From contig CAVUYZ010000003.1 of assembly GCA_963745865.1 (NCBI GenBank), positions 496,001 to 560,000 of the forward strand: a stretch of DNA of 64,000 nt. Reading direction: 5' to 3'. The translations under genes and the position numbers were made by a program. The notes beneath the pieces were generated by a model. It saw nothing but the letters and a program-made list of their open reading frames with translations, ran no database searches and was not told where the DNA came from. This document shows, in pieces, positions 23,693 to 32,818 of the stretch; positions within the stretch are counted from its first letter, which is position 1, and every line of letters begins with the position of its first letter. Origin of the DNA: JAHEDH01 sp963745865. Its GTDB lineage: Bacteria > Actinomycetota > Acidimicrobiia > Spongiisociales > ZC4RG35.

Positions 23693-25339
23693 TCAGGCGA
23701 GTCCTTGCCTGATTGCAAAGGCAGTGGCCGCCGACCGGGAGGACACGCCGAGTTTCGTGAAGATGTTCGACACATGGCGATCGACTGTGCGTTCACTCAG
23801 GACCAGGTCGGTCGCGATGGAGCGGTTGGTGGCGCCCGAGGTCAACATCCGGAGCACCTCGACCTCGCGATCGGTGAGCCCAGCAGGCCACTCAGATGGG
23901 GACGGTCCGAGGAGTTCCTCGACGATGCGGACGTCTGGTGCCGCCCCGAGATCGACGAAGATCACCCGGGCTGCATCCAGTTCCCGGTTCGCGGACTCGA
24001 GGTTGCCCTGGGCCCGCAGAGCGCGGCCCAGGTCGAGCCTGGTGCGCGCCAGTTCGTACGGAATCGAGAGGTCCTGCCAGATGGTCTTGGCTCGCTTCAG
24101 GTGGCCGACGGCCTGGGTCAGGCGGTTCTCCGTCAACGCCACCCGGGCTTCGGCATGCGCCGCCCACGCAATGTGGGCGTCGGTGCGCGTCGTTTCCGCA
24201 ACGGTTGTGAGTTGCTCGGAAGCACGCTTGGCCTCCGGGAGCCGACGTGTTGCGACGGCCAACTCGACGTAGGCGGGGAGCAATTGGACATTGGCGAACA
24301 GGTCGACCGATTCGGCGAGCGACTCAGCGAGTGCGGTGAACGCTTCCTCCGAAGTCCCTTGTGCGAATTGGAGCAAAGCCATTCCTGGCATCGGATCGCC
24401 CCCGTTGAGGCTCACCTGGCGGAAGGCGCCAGTTGCTGCGTCGAGTTCGCCGCGCATCCGGTGGATTTCGCCGAGTTGATAGTTGGCCCGAGCGGCGATG
24501 CCGAACCGCGCCCCGAGCTCACCCACTCGCCTGGCCTCCTCGGCCGCCTCGGTCCACGCTCCCTGCAAGCGGAGGATCTCGGATCGGTGCGCCAGGCATT
24601 GATCGTTGAATGCGACCAGGTCGGGCTGTTCGCCGCACCAGTCGGTCAGCGAGCGGGTCCACTCCGCAGCCCGACTGATCGCGTGAGTCTCGTAACAGCC
24701 TTCGAGAACGCTGCAATAGACGATGCCTGTGACCATCGCCGAGAGCCGAGAACCAGTCACCGAGATCATGATCTCATCGAGCAGCCGCAGTCCCTCGTCC
24801 GTCCTCGAAAGCCGGAGCAGGGCTCTGCCCTGGGCTTGCCCCGCCAGTGCCGTGAGGTCTGGATCGTCGAAGTGTCGACCGATGTCGGCCGCTCGAGCGC
24901 CCTCCGACACGACATGTTCGAACTCGCCTGCACCCGCGTGACGAAGGATCCGCGGCATCAGCAGGTAGCCGCGCTCGACGCAGTCCTCGGGAGCGCTGAG
25001 CAGGAGCCGCTCGGAAAGCTCGACCCACCCACTTGCCTGGGGGATCTTTCCCCTGCTCGCCAGGTTGATCGCAAGCCACAGAGCGGTCCTCGTCGCCAGG
25101 AGAACCTCACCCTGCTCGAGATACGCGTGATAGGACCGTTCCTGGGTATCGAGCATCTCCGAGACGTTCCCCAGCATGTACGCGGTGGTCGCGAACAGTG
25201 CCAGATCGGCCGCCTCGAGCGGAGCTGCCTCGTCAGCGGCGGCAAAACACCGGTGAGCGTCGGTCCATGCTCGGTCGAGATAGTGGAGCCTGGCTCGATC
25301 CAGAAGATCCGCCAGAGAGGAATCGTCATCGAATGCCAC
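23693..25339 (-). CDS. LuxR-family regulator with TPR-like helical array
   Basis: A 548-residue protein. About 470 residues of helical, TPR-like repeats with many A-x-x-A/L-G-x-x-x pairs are followed by a C-terminal GerE/LuxR DNA-binding domain. That domain includes GLTDREVEVLRMLTSGATNR and LSERTVDRHVSNIFTKLGV. Unlike classical LAL/MalT regulators there is no N-terminal P-loop ATPase, so signal reception is probably through protein or ligand binding by the repeats. It starts at an ATG that faces a divergent membrane-protein gene across 157 bases. The flavin monooxygenase lies directly downstream. Confidence 0.9.
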   Translation of the reverse strand: MAFDDDSSLADLLDRARLHYLDRAWTDAHRCFAAADEAAPLEAADLALFATTAYMLGNVSEMLDTQERSYHAYLEQGEVLLATRTALWLAINLASRGKIPQASGWVELSERLLLSAPEDCVERGYLLMPRILRHAGAGEFEHVVSEGARAADIGRHFDDPDLTALAGQAQGRALLRLSRTDEGLRLLDEIMISVTGSRLSAMVTGIVYCSVLEGCYETHAISRAAEWTRSLTDWCGEQPDLVAFNDQCLAHRSEILRLQGAWTEAAEEARRVGELGARFGIAARANYQLGEIHRMRGELDAATGAFRQVSLNGGDPMPGMALLQFAQGTSEEAFTALAESLAESVDLFANVQLLPAYVELAVATRRLPEAKRASEQLTTVAETTRTDAHIAWAAHAEARVALTENRLTQAVGHLKRAKTIWQDLSIPYELARTRLDLGRALRAQGNLESANRELDAARVIFVDLGAAPDVRIVEELLGPSPSEWPAGLTDREVEVLRMLTSGATNRSIATDLVLSERTVDRHVSNIFTKLGVSSRSAATAFAIRQGLA

Positions 25340-25496
25340 GGATTCACGCTACTCCGCCGAGGACAGGCCATCCCGACTCGGCGTGGACCCGTCTGATTCG
25401 CCATGACGGACCGACTGAGCGGGCGCCGGTGTGTCACCCGAATCAGCTTGGAGATCGTCTGTTGGTTGCAAGGTATGCGTCTAGACAGAGTGGTCC

Positions 25497-26105
25497 GTGA
25501 CGGCTCAGCAGGAATCAGGAGGATGGTTGGTGACACACCCCGTTGGCGCGGGTGCTGTGCTTGGGCTCGCATGGGGTCTTGTGATGCGGGGGTGGATGCG
25601 CTTCATCTCGTCCGACCCCGAGTTCAGCTGGAGCGGGACGTTCTTCATCCTGGCTGCCACGACGCTCGCTGGGACCGTTCTCGGGCTGGCGAGACTGCGG
25701 CAGCAGCGTGGCGGTCAGGGGTGGTGGCGCCTTTCACTGCTCGTCCTCTTGGGACTCGGGGCGGGCGGTGCGGTGATGTGGCCAACGGTGATCGGATGGG
25801 GCATTGCTTTCGGGCGCCGACGGCCGTGGACGGTCGTTGTGCCATTTGGAGTCGCTGGAGCAGCTATTCAGGTTCCGATTGTCCGCGAGTCGATCCTCGA
25901 GGATTGGCTACGCGGATCCGCTGCGGCCGCCGTGGCGGTGGGGGTGTACAGCGTGATGCTGGTGATCGAGGCGTGGGCGTTTTCGGTGGTCTTCTCCCGA
26001 AGTGCACCTGGGGTGACGACGCCATGGTGGAAGCGCGCCGTGATTGCGATCCCAATGGCTGCGATGTCCGGCTTTGCGGCGTTGGCCGTCGGGATCGGTG
26101 GATGA
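25497..26105 (+). CDS. Hypothetical membrane protein
   Basis: A 202-residue protein with five or six hydrophobic helices and several Trp residues at the membrane borders. It starts at a GTG and is divergent from the TPR-LuxR gene. Conserved-looking features are VGAGAVLGLAWGLVMRGWMR at the N-terminus and a second helix pair near the end. No transporter or enzyme motif is recognised. It converges with the small TfoX-like gene, leaving 97 bases between them. Confidence 0.65.
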   Translation: MTAQQESGGWLVTHPVGAGAVLGLAWGLVMRGWMRFISSDPEFSWSGTFFILAATTLAGTVLGLARLRQQRGGQGWWRLSLLVLLGLGAGGAVMWPTVIGWGIAFGRRRPWTVVVPFGVAGAAIQVPIVRESILEDWLRGSAAAAVAVGVYSVMLVIEAWAFSVVFSRSAPGVTTPWWKRAVIAIPMAAMSGFAALAVGIGG

Positions 26106-26202
26106 GGGTGCGGGGAGCCGAGCCCGGCCTCATGCCGCTCCCGTGCCCTCGGGTGAGTGACGAATCGCCGGCGCTTCCCTCAGTTATGCCGTCTGGCGCG
26201 GC

Positions 26203-26559
26203 TCACTTCTGTGTTCCCTTCGGGTCGAATGTCCCGATCCACTCGTGTGCCTTCCTGAACCACGAGACGATCTCGTCGGCGTCACTCAGGAGATCGTCGG
26301 GAACCGAGACGTAGCCTCTCATGACGCGCCCATACTGAGTGACCGGTCCACTGTCGTACGTGGCAAGGAATTCATCGGCGAGTCCATCCGGCAGGCGCAG
26401 CGCCATCGTTCCGTCGGCGTCGAGGAAACTGAACATGTGGCCGTTGTGCGACGTGTAGGGATTCTTGGCTCCCTTGACGATGTCGCCTGCCGTATCGACG
26501 ACGGCGGCATACCTGGTCAGTGCGTCGGAGGGCCCTCGATAGTCCGATCCACCGGGCAT
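26203..26559 (-). CDS. TfoX N-terminal-domain-like small protein
   Basis: A 118-residue soluble protein. The central pattern NGHMFSFLDADGTMALRLPD, then a Gly-x-V-M-R-G-Y-V-x-VP segment and a C-terminal helix, resembles the TfoX_N/YjbR-like domain found in many small actinobacterial proteins. The domain's function is not well established; the name derives from a competence regulator. The ATG at 26559 is supported by AAGGAG 7 bases upstream. It is a single-gene unit. Confidence 0.7.
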   Translation of the reverse strand: MPGGSDYRGPSDALTRYAAVVDTAGDIVKGAKNPYTSHNGHMFSFLDADGTMALRLPDGLADEFLATYDSGPVTQYGRVMRGYVSVPDDLLSDADEIVSWFRKAHEWIGTFDPKGTQK

Positions 26560-26841
26560 GGAATGCTCCTTTCGAGAGGCGCTCTCGAACATAGCATTTC
26601 GGCCGAGGCGCGCCCTGTGGGCACATGGGGGGGCGGCGGGGGAGTGCCTTACCTCAGTGGCCGGAGGACGGCCTCACACGCCAATATCGAAGATTCTCGG
26701 TCGGATCTGTCGAGATCGAAGGGGACCATCGGCACGTCAGGAACGGTCTTTCTGTCACTCGCGGGTAGCCCGAACCGAGTGAGAATGACAGTGGCGATCA
26801 ACCGCGCCCACATCCAACCGACTCTCTCCGACAGGACTCAC

Positions 26842-26985
26842 ATGTCAGTCTTCCACACCACCAGAACCGTCCTCATCGCCGACGGGATGTCGCTCAACCT
26901 CAAGCCGTGGGAAGAGGTCGTGAGCTCGTTCCGGGTACCCGGTGGCATCCAAGTGACGATCCGGGATCGGCGCGCAGCGAACTGA
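26842..26985 (+). CDS. Possible 47-residue small protein
   Basis: An AGGA motif precedes an ATG at 26842 that opens a 47-codon frame with balanced composition (MSVFHTTRTVLIADGMSLNL at the start, VTIRDRRAAN at the end). No family is recognised. It lies in the otherwise empty 26560-27053 gap between two minus-strand genes. Longer upstream starts in the same frame exist at 26788 and beyond. Confidence 0.3.
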   Translation: MSVFHTTRTVLIADGMSLNLKPWEEVVSSFRVPGGIQVTIRDRRAAN

Positions 26986-27053
26986 ACATCGACCGACAAC
27001 CGAGATTCGATTCGACCGGTGCCGGGGTTCAACAGCGCGTCCGAGCGGCGTTC

Positions 27054-28253
27054 TCAGCCGCGACCGAGTTTGGCTGGTTGAGGCACTCGGAAGAGCAAGG
27101 CGGTGGCGACGATCGCCAGGGCCGCTCCTGTACCGAACGCGGCTGACGCCCCAACCGTCGCGTAGATGAGTCCGAACAGGATGCTCGCGGGAAGCGCAGC
27201 GAGTCCGATCGCTCCGTGATAGAGGCCGAATGCTCCGCCCCGAGCTTCCTCCGGTGCGATCTCCGCCACCCAGGCGCGTTCTACCGGTTCGGTGAGCCCG
27301 AAGTAGATCCCGTACCCGAGAAACAGGGCAACGAGCGTCGGTCCACTCGAGACCACGCCGAATCCGAGATAGATGCCGGCATATACGATCCATCCACCCG
27401 CCACCAGGTTCCGTCTCCCGAGCCGATCCGACAGTTGGCCACCGTAGAGATTGGCGACCATCTTGACGGCACTGTGCAACGACCACAGCACTGCGATCCA
27501 TCCCACGGCGAATCCGGCATCGCTCAACCTGAGCAGGAGGAACGCATCGGTGCTGTTTCCCAGAGTGAAGACAACAACGGCGAGGAGGAGTCGTCTGAAC
27601 GGACTCCCCATCGAGGACCACCAGTCACTCAACGCGGGCGGCTGGGACGTTGGCGGGCCTGTTCGCTCCTGCTCCGAGACGCCGAGCACCAGCACGATGA
27701 TCACCAGGACGGCGGGAATTACCGCGAGCAGGAAGATCCGGCGCAGTGTGAATCCGGGGATCAGCAGCAGGCCGGACGCGACCAGAGGTCCCGCCACTGC
27801 CCCGGCATGGTCCATCGCCCGGTGGACGCCGTACGCTGCTCCGCGCCGCTCGACAGGGGTGACGTCGGCGATGAGAGCATCTCTGGGTGACGTTCTCAGG
27901 CCCTTGCCGATACGGTCCCCGAACCTGAGGGCTACCACGATCGGCCAGCTCGCTGCCAGCCCGATCAGGGGCCTCAATGCACCCGACAGTCCGTATCCCA
28001 CAACGACCAGGGGTTTGCGGCGACGTGCCCGATCGGTCCACCAGCCCGACGCGATCTTGAGCACGGCCGCGGTCGACTCTGCGACTCCTTCGATTGTGCC
28101 GAGTGCGATTGCCCCGGCTCCGAGTGACTCGACGAGGAACACCGGAAGCAACGGATAGATCATCTCGCTGGAGAGGTCCGTCAAAAAGCTCACCACGCCG
28201 AGGGCGATCACGGTCCGCGGTAGTCCGCGAAAGAACCGGGTCGAAGTGTTCAC
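27054..28253 (-). CDS. MFS transporter
   Basis: A 399-residue major facilitator with 12 predicted helices. The first cytoplasmic loop contains GWWTDRARRRKPLVVVG, the MFS motif A region, and the matching loop in the second half is GGQLSDRLGRRNLVAGG. The N-terminus, VVSFLTDLSSEMIYPLLPVF, is typical of the drug-resistance or sugar-efflux branch. The substrate is unknown. It is transcribed alone, and a 409-base intergenic region separates it from the divergent XRE-cupin gene. Confidence 0.88.
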   Translation of the reverse strand: MNTSTRFFRGLPRTVIALGVVSFLTDLSSEMIYPLLPVFLVESLGAGAIALGTIEGVAESTAAVLKIASGWWTDRARRRKPLVVVGYGLSGALRPLIGLAASWPIVVALRFGDRIGKGLRTSPRDALIADVTPVERRGAAYGVHRAMDHAGAVAGPLVASGLLLIPGFTLRRIFLLAVIPAVLVIIVLVLGVSEQERTGPPTSQPPALSDWWSSMGSPFRRLLLAVVVFTLGNSTDAFLLLRLSDAGFAVGWIAVLWSLHSAVKMVANLYGGQLSDRLGRRNLVAGGWIVYAGIYLGFGVVSSGPTLVALFLGYGIYFGLTEPVERAWVAEIAPEEARGGAFGLYHGAIGLAALPASILFGLIYATVGASAAFGTGAALAIVATALLFRVPQPAKLGRG

Positions 28254-28612
28254 AGCCGCATGCTGGCAGATCGAAGGGCGAGACTTGCCTCACCGAATGA
28301 TCAGATGAGGGAACGCGTTGTCGAACAGGTCGGTCGGATGTCCACAGCGCTCGGCGTCAGTCTGCCTCGATTCGCTCCTTGAAGAGACCCAGGGCGGTGG
28401 TCGCCCCCTCCATGAGCTTCAGACGAACGGACGGGAACACGTCTCGGCCAACCTTGGGGCCGGTTGGTCGCTCGATCAGTGATCATCGGAATTGCGCGAG
28501 CCCGCTGGTGTGCGGCACATGCGTAGACGCTGGAGGACCCCGAGGAATGAGGCCCGGGTGAGCTTGTCGTCATCTCGCTGGACAGCGCCGGACGGTTTGG
28601 GTTAGGTTGTAC

Positions 28613-28626
28613 TTCAATATGTTGAA
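28613..28626. promoter_or_regulatory. Palindrome in AT-rich leader of the XRE-cupin/peptide transporter unit
   Basis: TTCAATATGTTGAA (5-bp arms, 4-base spacer) lies 36 bases before the XRE-cupin start, in a notably AT-rich stretch for this genome. It is a candidate operator for autoregulation. The rest of the 28254-28662 gap contains no supportable gene. Confidence 0.35.
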
Positions 28627-28662
28627 CAGATTCATCACTAAAGCTTCACGCGACGCAAGTCG

Positions 28663-29256
28663 ATGACCGACGACGCACCCACCGGCGAGCCGGTGCCAGA
28701 TGATCCGGCCGCACGGCTCGGAGCGGCGATCAAGACGGCGCGCTCGGGTCGCTTCACGGTGCACGAACTTGCGAACCACGCCGGCATTTCCGCTGGATTG
28801 CTCAGCCAGATCGAACGCGGAATGGGAAACCCCTCGTACAAGACGCTCCACAAGCTCTCTCGGGCCTTGGACATTCGCATCGGTGAGCTCGTCGAAGCGT
28901 CTGGCACCGAGTCAGGTCCTGTTCGGGTTGTCAGAGAGACCGAGAGGACTCGACTCCAATTCGGATCGGAAGGGCTGGTGTATGAGCTCCTGACGCCGAA
29001 TCTGAGGGGACGGCTCGAGGTCTTGCAGACATGGATTCCAGCCGGGTTCTCCAATGAGGAGAGTCCCTTCCAGCATGCCGGTGAAGAGTGCGTGCTCGTA
29101 GTCGAGGGGGAGTTGACCGTCGATGTCGACGGTCAACAGGACCGACTCTCAGAAGGCGATGCCATCACCATCGATCCGACCCATCCCCACTGGTGGCTGA
29201 ACCACACGGACGCTCCCGCCCGGATCGTCGGAGCGGTCACGCCACCCACGTTTTGA
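28663..29256 (+). CDS. XRE-family regulator with C-terminal cupin sensor
   Basis: A 197-residue regulator. It has an N-terminal HTH_3 (FTVHELANHAGISAGLLSQI, then GNPSYKTLHKLSRALDI) and a C-terminal cupin barrel with EESPFQHAGEECVLVVEGEL and GDAITIDPTHPHWWLNHTD. Proteins of this type, such as PuuR and SutR relatives, bind small amines, amino acids or peptides in the cupin and control the adjacent uptake genes. It lies 31 bases before the substrate-binding protein gene of a peptide ABC transporter, so it most likely regulates that operon and itself. The ATG at 28663 gives a normal N-terminus. Confidence 0.9.
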   Translation: MTDDAPTGEPVPDDPAARLGAAIKTARSGRFTVHELANHAGISAGLLSQIERGMGNPSYKTLHKLSRALDIRIGELVEASGTESGPVRVVRETERTRLQFGSEGLVYELLTPNLRGRLEVLQTWIPAGFSNEESPFQHAGEECVLVVEGELTVDVDGQQDRLSEGDAITIDPTHPHWWLNHTDAPARIVGAVTPPTF

Positions 29257-29287
29257 ATCGACAGTCGACCAAGAGAGGAACAACGAC

Positions 29288-30973
29288 ATGAGACATCCGA
29301 GAGCTCGCTTCTGGCGAATCGTCGCAGTCATCGCGGCACTCGCCTTGATTCTCGCCGCCTGCGACAGCGGCGAATCGGTGGACGTGGAGGACGGCACAAC
29401 GACGACCGCCGCACCTTCCGCCGACGCCACGACCACGACGTCAGGCGACACCGCTACTACTGATGACACCGGGGCGGAGGACACCGGAGGTGGCGTCCTC
29501 ATTGCCGCACAGGGAGCCGAACCCGACCGGTTGGATCCGCATCTGACCTCGGCATACGCCAGCTTCCAGGTGCTCGAGAACGTCTACGACACACTCGTCC
29601 AGCCGGGCCCCGACCTCCAGATGGAGCCCGCGCTGGCCGAGAGCTGGGAGATCTCCGACGACAATCTGACCTGGACATTCACGCTGCGTGACGACGTCGT
29701 GTTCCACAATGGACGCGCCTTCACTGCAGACGACGTCGTCTATTCCTACAACCGCATCATGGATCCCGATGTCGGGGCTGCGAATTCGTTCCGATTTGGT
29801 TCAGTCGAGTCCGTCGAGGCAATCGACGACACCACCGTCCAGATCACGTTGAGCCGACCAACACCCAACCTCCTCGTCAACATCGGTGGCTTCAAGGGGA
29901 TGGCGATCGTCCCCCAGGAGATCGTCGAGGACGGCACCATCGACACTGCACCCGTCGGAACGGGGCCCTTCCGATTCGTCTCGTCCTCGCCCGACCAGGG
30001 GATCGTGCTCGAGCGCAACCCCGACTACTGGCGCTCGGATGAGGGCCTGCCCTATCTCGATGGAATCAGGTTCGTGCAGATTCCCGACGCCACGGTCAAG
30101 CTCACCAACCTCCAGACTGGCGAGGTCGACTGGGTCGACAGCGTCCCCCCGCAGCGATTGGCCGAACTGGAGGGTGACGACACTGTCGAGCTCCAGCGGG
30201 TCCCCGGCGGTGACTACCACTACTTCGCCCTGAATCAGGCGAGAGAGCCATTCGACAACCCAGATGTCCGTCGGGCGATCGCCATGGCGATCAACAGAGA
30301 CGAGATCGCCGAAGCAGCACAATTCGGCGCCGCAACGGCCAACCAGACCGCGATACCCGCAGGCAACTTCTGGTATCACGATTACAGCCCGTTCGGTGTC
30401 GCAGCCGTCGACGAAGCGACTCAGCTCCTGGCCGACGCGGGGGTGAGCGACCTCACCATCGAGTTCCTGGTGAGCAGCGACTTCCCCGAGACCGTCACCC
30501 AGGCTCAGGTGATTGCGGCCCAACTCGCCCAGATCGGGGTGACCGTCGAGATCGCCGATGTCGATTTCGGAACCTGGTTGGACCGCGAAGGCAACGGCGA
30601 GTTCGATGCATTCATGCTGAGTTGGATCGGAAACATCGATCCGGATGACTTCTACTACGCGCAGCACCACTCAGGCGGGAACTTCAACTTCCAGGGCTAC
30701 GCCAATCCGGAGGTCGACTCACTGCTCGACGCCGCCCGTGTCGAGACCGACCAGGACGCCAGGAAGGCGCTGTACGACCAGGCGGCAGAGATGATCGTCG
30801 ATGACGCCTCCTACATCTACCTCTACAACCCCGAGAACATTCAGGCGTGGGGGCCACAAGTCGAAGGATTCGCGGTTCGCGGCGACAACGCCGATCCGAT
30901 TCGAGGAAACGAGGCTGAACCGGTGAGATCCCGGGATGATGAGGCGGTCATCGCGGGGGCAACCCCGCGATGA
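29288..30973 (+). CDS. Peptide/nickel-type ABC transporter substrate-binding lipoprotein
   Basis: A 561-residue family 5 extracellular solute-binding protein. The signal peptide ends in lipobox LILAAC, followed by a Thr/Asp-rich linker and the ligand-binding domain. The entry signature is GAEPDRLDPHLTSAYASFQV, and the SBP_bac_5 landmarks WTFTLRDDVVFHNGRAFTAD and QEIVEDGT are visible. It captures oligopeptides or similar ligands outside the cell for the two permeases and two ATPases downstream. The last codons overlap the first permease gene by 4 bases (ATGA). GAGAGGAA precedes the start. Confidence 0.93.
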   Translation: MRHPRARFWRIVAVIAALALILAACDSGESVDVEDGTTTTAAPSADATTTTSGDTATTDDTGAEDTGGGVLIAAQGAEPDRLDPHLTSAYASFQVLENVYDTLVQPGPDLQMEPALAESWEISDDNLTWTFTLRDDVVFHNGRAFTADDVVYSYNRIMDPDVGAANSFRFGSVESVEAIDDTTVQITLSRPTPNLLVNIGGFKGMAIVPQEIVEDGTIDTAPVGTGPFRFVSSSPDQGIVLERNPDYWRSDEGLPYLDGIRFVQIPDATVKLTNLQTGEVDWVDSVPPQRLAELEGDDTVELQRVPGGDYHYFALNQAREPFDNPDVRRAIAMAINRDEIAEAAQFGAATANQTAIPAGNFWYHDYSPFGVAAVDEATQLLADAGVSDLTIEFLVSSDFPETVTQAQVIAAQLAQIGVTVEIADVDFGTWLDREGNGEFDAFMLSWIGNIDPDDFYYAQHHSGGNFNFQGYANPEVDSLLDAARVETDQDARKALYDQAAEMIVDDASYIYLYNPENIQAWGPQVEGFAVRGDNADPIRGNEAEPVRSRDDEAVIAGATPR

Positions 30974-31914
30974 CCGGCTTCCTCGTGAGACGGGTGGGGC
31001 AGATGCTGCTCGCATTGCTCGGCGTCTCCATCATCGTCTTTGCCCTGATCCACCTGGTGCCAGGCGATCCGGTGCGGATTGCCCTCGGAACGCGCTTCGA
31101 CCCCGACATCTACCAGACGTTGCGAGTTCGGAACGGCCTCGATCAGCCACTGGTCACCCAATACCTCACATGGCTGGGTAACGCCGTCACCGGCGACCTC
31201 GGCGTCAGTTTCCGGTCGGGACGGCCGGTCTCGGCGATGGTGCTCGAACGCCTGCCGGCGACGCTGACACTCGCTGGTTCAGCTCTCGTCGTGGCATTGA
31301 TCGTGGCGATTCCGCTCGGAATCCTCGCCGCCGTGCGTCAGGGGTCCGCGCTCGACTACATCTCGACCACCGCAAGTCAGATCGGAGTATCGGTGCCGGA
31401 CTTCTGGGCCGGGATCATGTACATCCTGCTGTTCTCCTTGACCCTGGGTTGGCTACCTCCGTCGGGATACACACCGTTCGGCGAGGATCCGCTGGAATGG
31501 CTGGCACATCTGGTGCTGCCTGCCCTCTCCGTCGGCCTGGTCTCGGGATCGATCATCTTCCGCTTTGTGCGATCGTCTGTCCTCGAGGCACTCAACCAGG
31601 ACTATGTCCGCACGGCCCGCGCCAAAGGTCTGTCCCGGTGGCGGGTCATCCGCGATCACGTTCTCCCGAACGCCTGGATACCGATCGTGACCGTCGTCGG
31701 TCTCCAGCTCGGATTCCTCCTCGGCGGTGTCATCGTCGTCGAAGTCATCTTTGCCTGGCCGGGCATCGGACGCCTCGCCTTGCTTGCGGTCCAAGACCGC
31801 GACTTCACGGTCCTCCAGGGTGCCGTGCTCTACGTGGCCTTCATGTTTCTCCTCATCAACCTGCTCGTCGACGTCGTTTACGGCTGGCTCGACCCGAGGA
31901 TCAGATATGACTGA
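30970..31914 (+). CDS. ABC transporter permease, DppB/OppB type
   Basis: A 314-residue permease with six helices. The N-terminus, RRVGQMLLALLGVSIIVFAL, then a periplasmic loop (VPGDPVRIALGTRFDP) and the EAA-loop region RTARAKGLSRWRVIRDHVLP, are typical of DppB. It forms the channel with the next gene's product. It overlaps the binding-protein gene by 4 bases and the next permease by 8. Confidence 0.95.
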   Translation: MTGFLVRRVGQMLLALLGVSIIVFALIHLVPGDPVRIALGTRFDPDIYQTLRVRNGLDQPLVTQYLTWLGNAVTGDLGVSFRSGRPVSAMVLERLPATLTLAGSALVVALIVAIPLGILAAVRQGSALDYISTTASQIGVSVPDFWAGIMYILLFSLTLGWLPPSGYTPFGEDPLEWLAHLVLPALSVGLVSGSIIFRFVRSSVLEALNQDYVRTARAKGLSRWRVIRDHVLPNAWIPIVTVVGLQLGFLLGGVIVVEVIFAWPGIGRLALLAVQDRDFTVLQGAVLYVAFMFLLINLLVDVVYGWLDPRIRYD

Positions 31915-32818
31915 TCTCCACCGGCACGACGCCGGTGAGCCCCAGGTCGAGCATCGGTCCCGTCTGCGCGCTACCGCCGAGACGGTGCTCCTGAATCGCC
32001 TCGCTGTCGTCGGGCTCGTCGTTCTGGCGATACTCGTGGTGGTTGCCCTGTTCGCGCCATTGATCGCTCCGTTCGACATCAACGACATCAGCATTCCCGA
32101 TCGGTTCTCCGGGCCGTCCTGGGACCACCTGTTCGGGACCGACGAGCTCGGGCGTGACATCTTCAGCCGCGTGGTGATCGCTTCCCGGGTCTCGTTGCGA
32201 GTCGGTTTCATCGCGGTGGGGATTGCCCTCGTCGTCGGTGTGCCGATCGGACTGGTGTCCGGGTACTACGGCGGTGCCATCGATTCATTCCTCATGCGGG
32301 TGATGGACGTGCTGTTCTCGTTTCCTGCGATCTTGCTCGCAATCGCGATCCTCGCGGTGCTGGGGCCCGGCGTGGGCAATGCGATGGTCGCGATCGGCAT
32401 CGTCTACACGCCGATCTTTGCGCGCATCACCCGCGGGTCGGTGCTGGGGATCAAGAACCAGGTCTTCGTGACGGCGGCCCGGTCACTCGGGTCGACCAAC
32501 GGACGGATTCTCAGAGCCCATGTGCTCCCGAACGTCGTCGCGCCGATCATCGTGCAGACGTCGTTGAGTCTCGCCTTCGCCATCCTGTCGGAGGCCGCAC
32601 TCTCGTTCCTCGGACTCGGCGTCCAGCCGCCCGACCCCGCCTGGGGCCGGATGCTCGCCGACGGCAGGAGCTTCTTTCAAGACGCTCCCTGGATGGCGAT
32701 CTTCCCGGGCCTCGCGATCCTTCTCACGGTCATGTCGTTCAACTTTGTCGGCGACGGCCTCCGCGATGCGCTCGACCCACAACAACGGTCGGTCATCGAG
32801 TCACGGGGGTCGGCGTGA
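31907..32818 (+). CDS. ABC transporter permease, DppC/OppC type
   Basis: A 303-residue permease with the OppC N-terminal extension, then GTDELGRDIFSRVVIASRVS and the EAA loop VTAARSLGSTNGRILRAHVL. Six helices fit the family. The ATG at 31907 overlaps the upstream permease's last codons. The end overlaps the ATPase start as GTGA. Confidence 0.95.
   Translation: MTDLHRHDAGEPQVEHRSRLRATAETVLLNRLAVVGLVVLAILVVVALFAPLIAPFDINDISIPDRFSGPSWDHLFGTDELGRDIFSRVVIASRVSLRVGFIAVGIALVVGVPIGLVSGYYGGAIDSFLMRVMDVLFSFPAILLAIAILAVLGPGVGNAMVAIGIVYTPIFARITRGSVLGIKNQVFVTAARSLGSTNGRILRAHVLPNVVAPIIVQTSLSLAFAILSEAALSFLGLGVQPPDPAWGRMLADGRSFFQDAPWMAIFPGLAILLTVMSFNFVGDGLRDALDPQQRSVIESRGSA

Noticed and set aside
23657..25396. 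579-residue plus-strand open frame opposite the TPR-LuxR gene
   Set aside because: Shadow of the LuxR regulator, whose HTH domain is unmistakable on the other strand.
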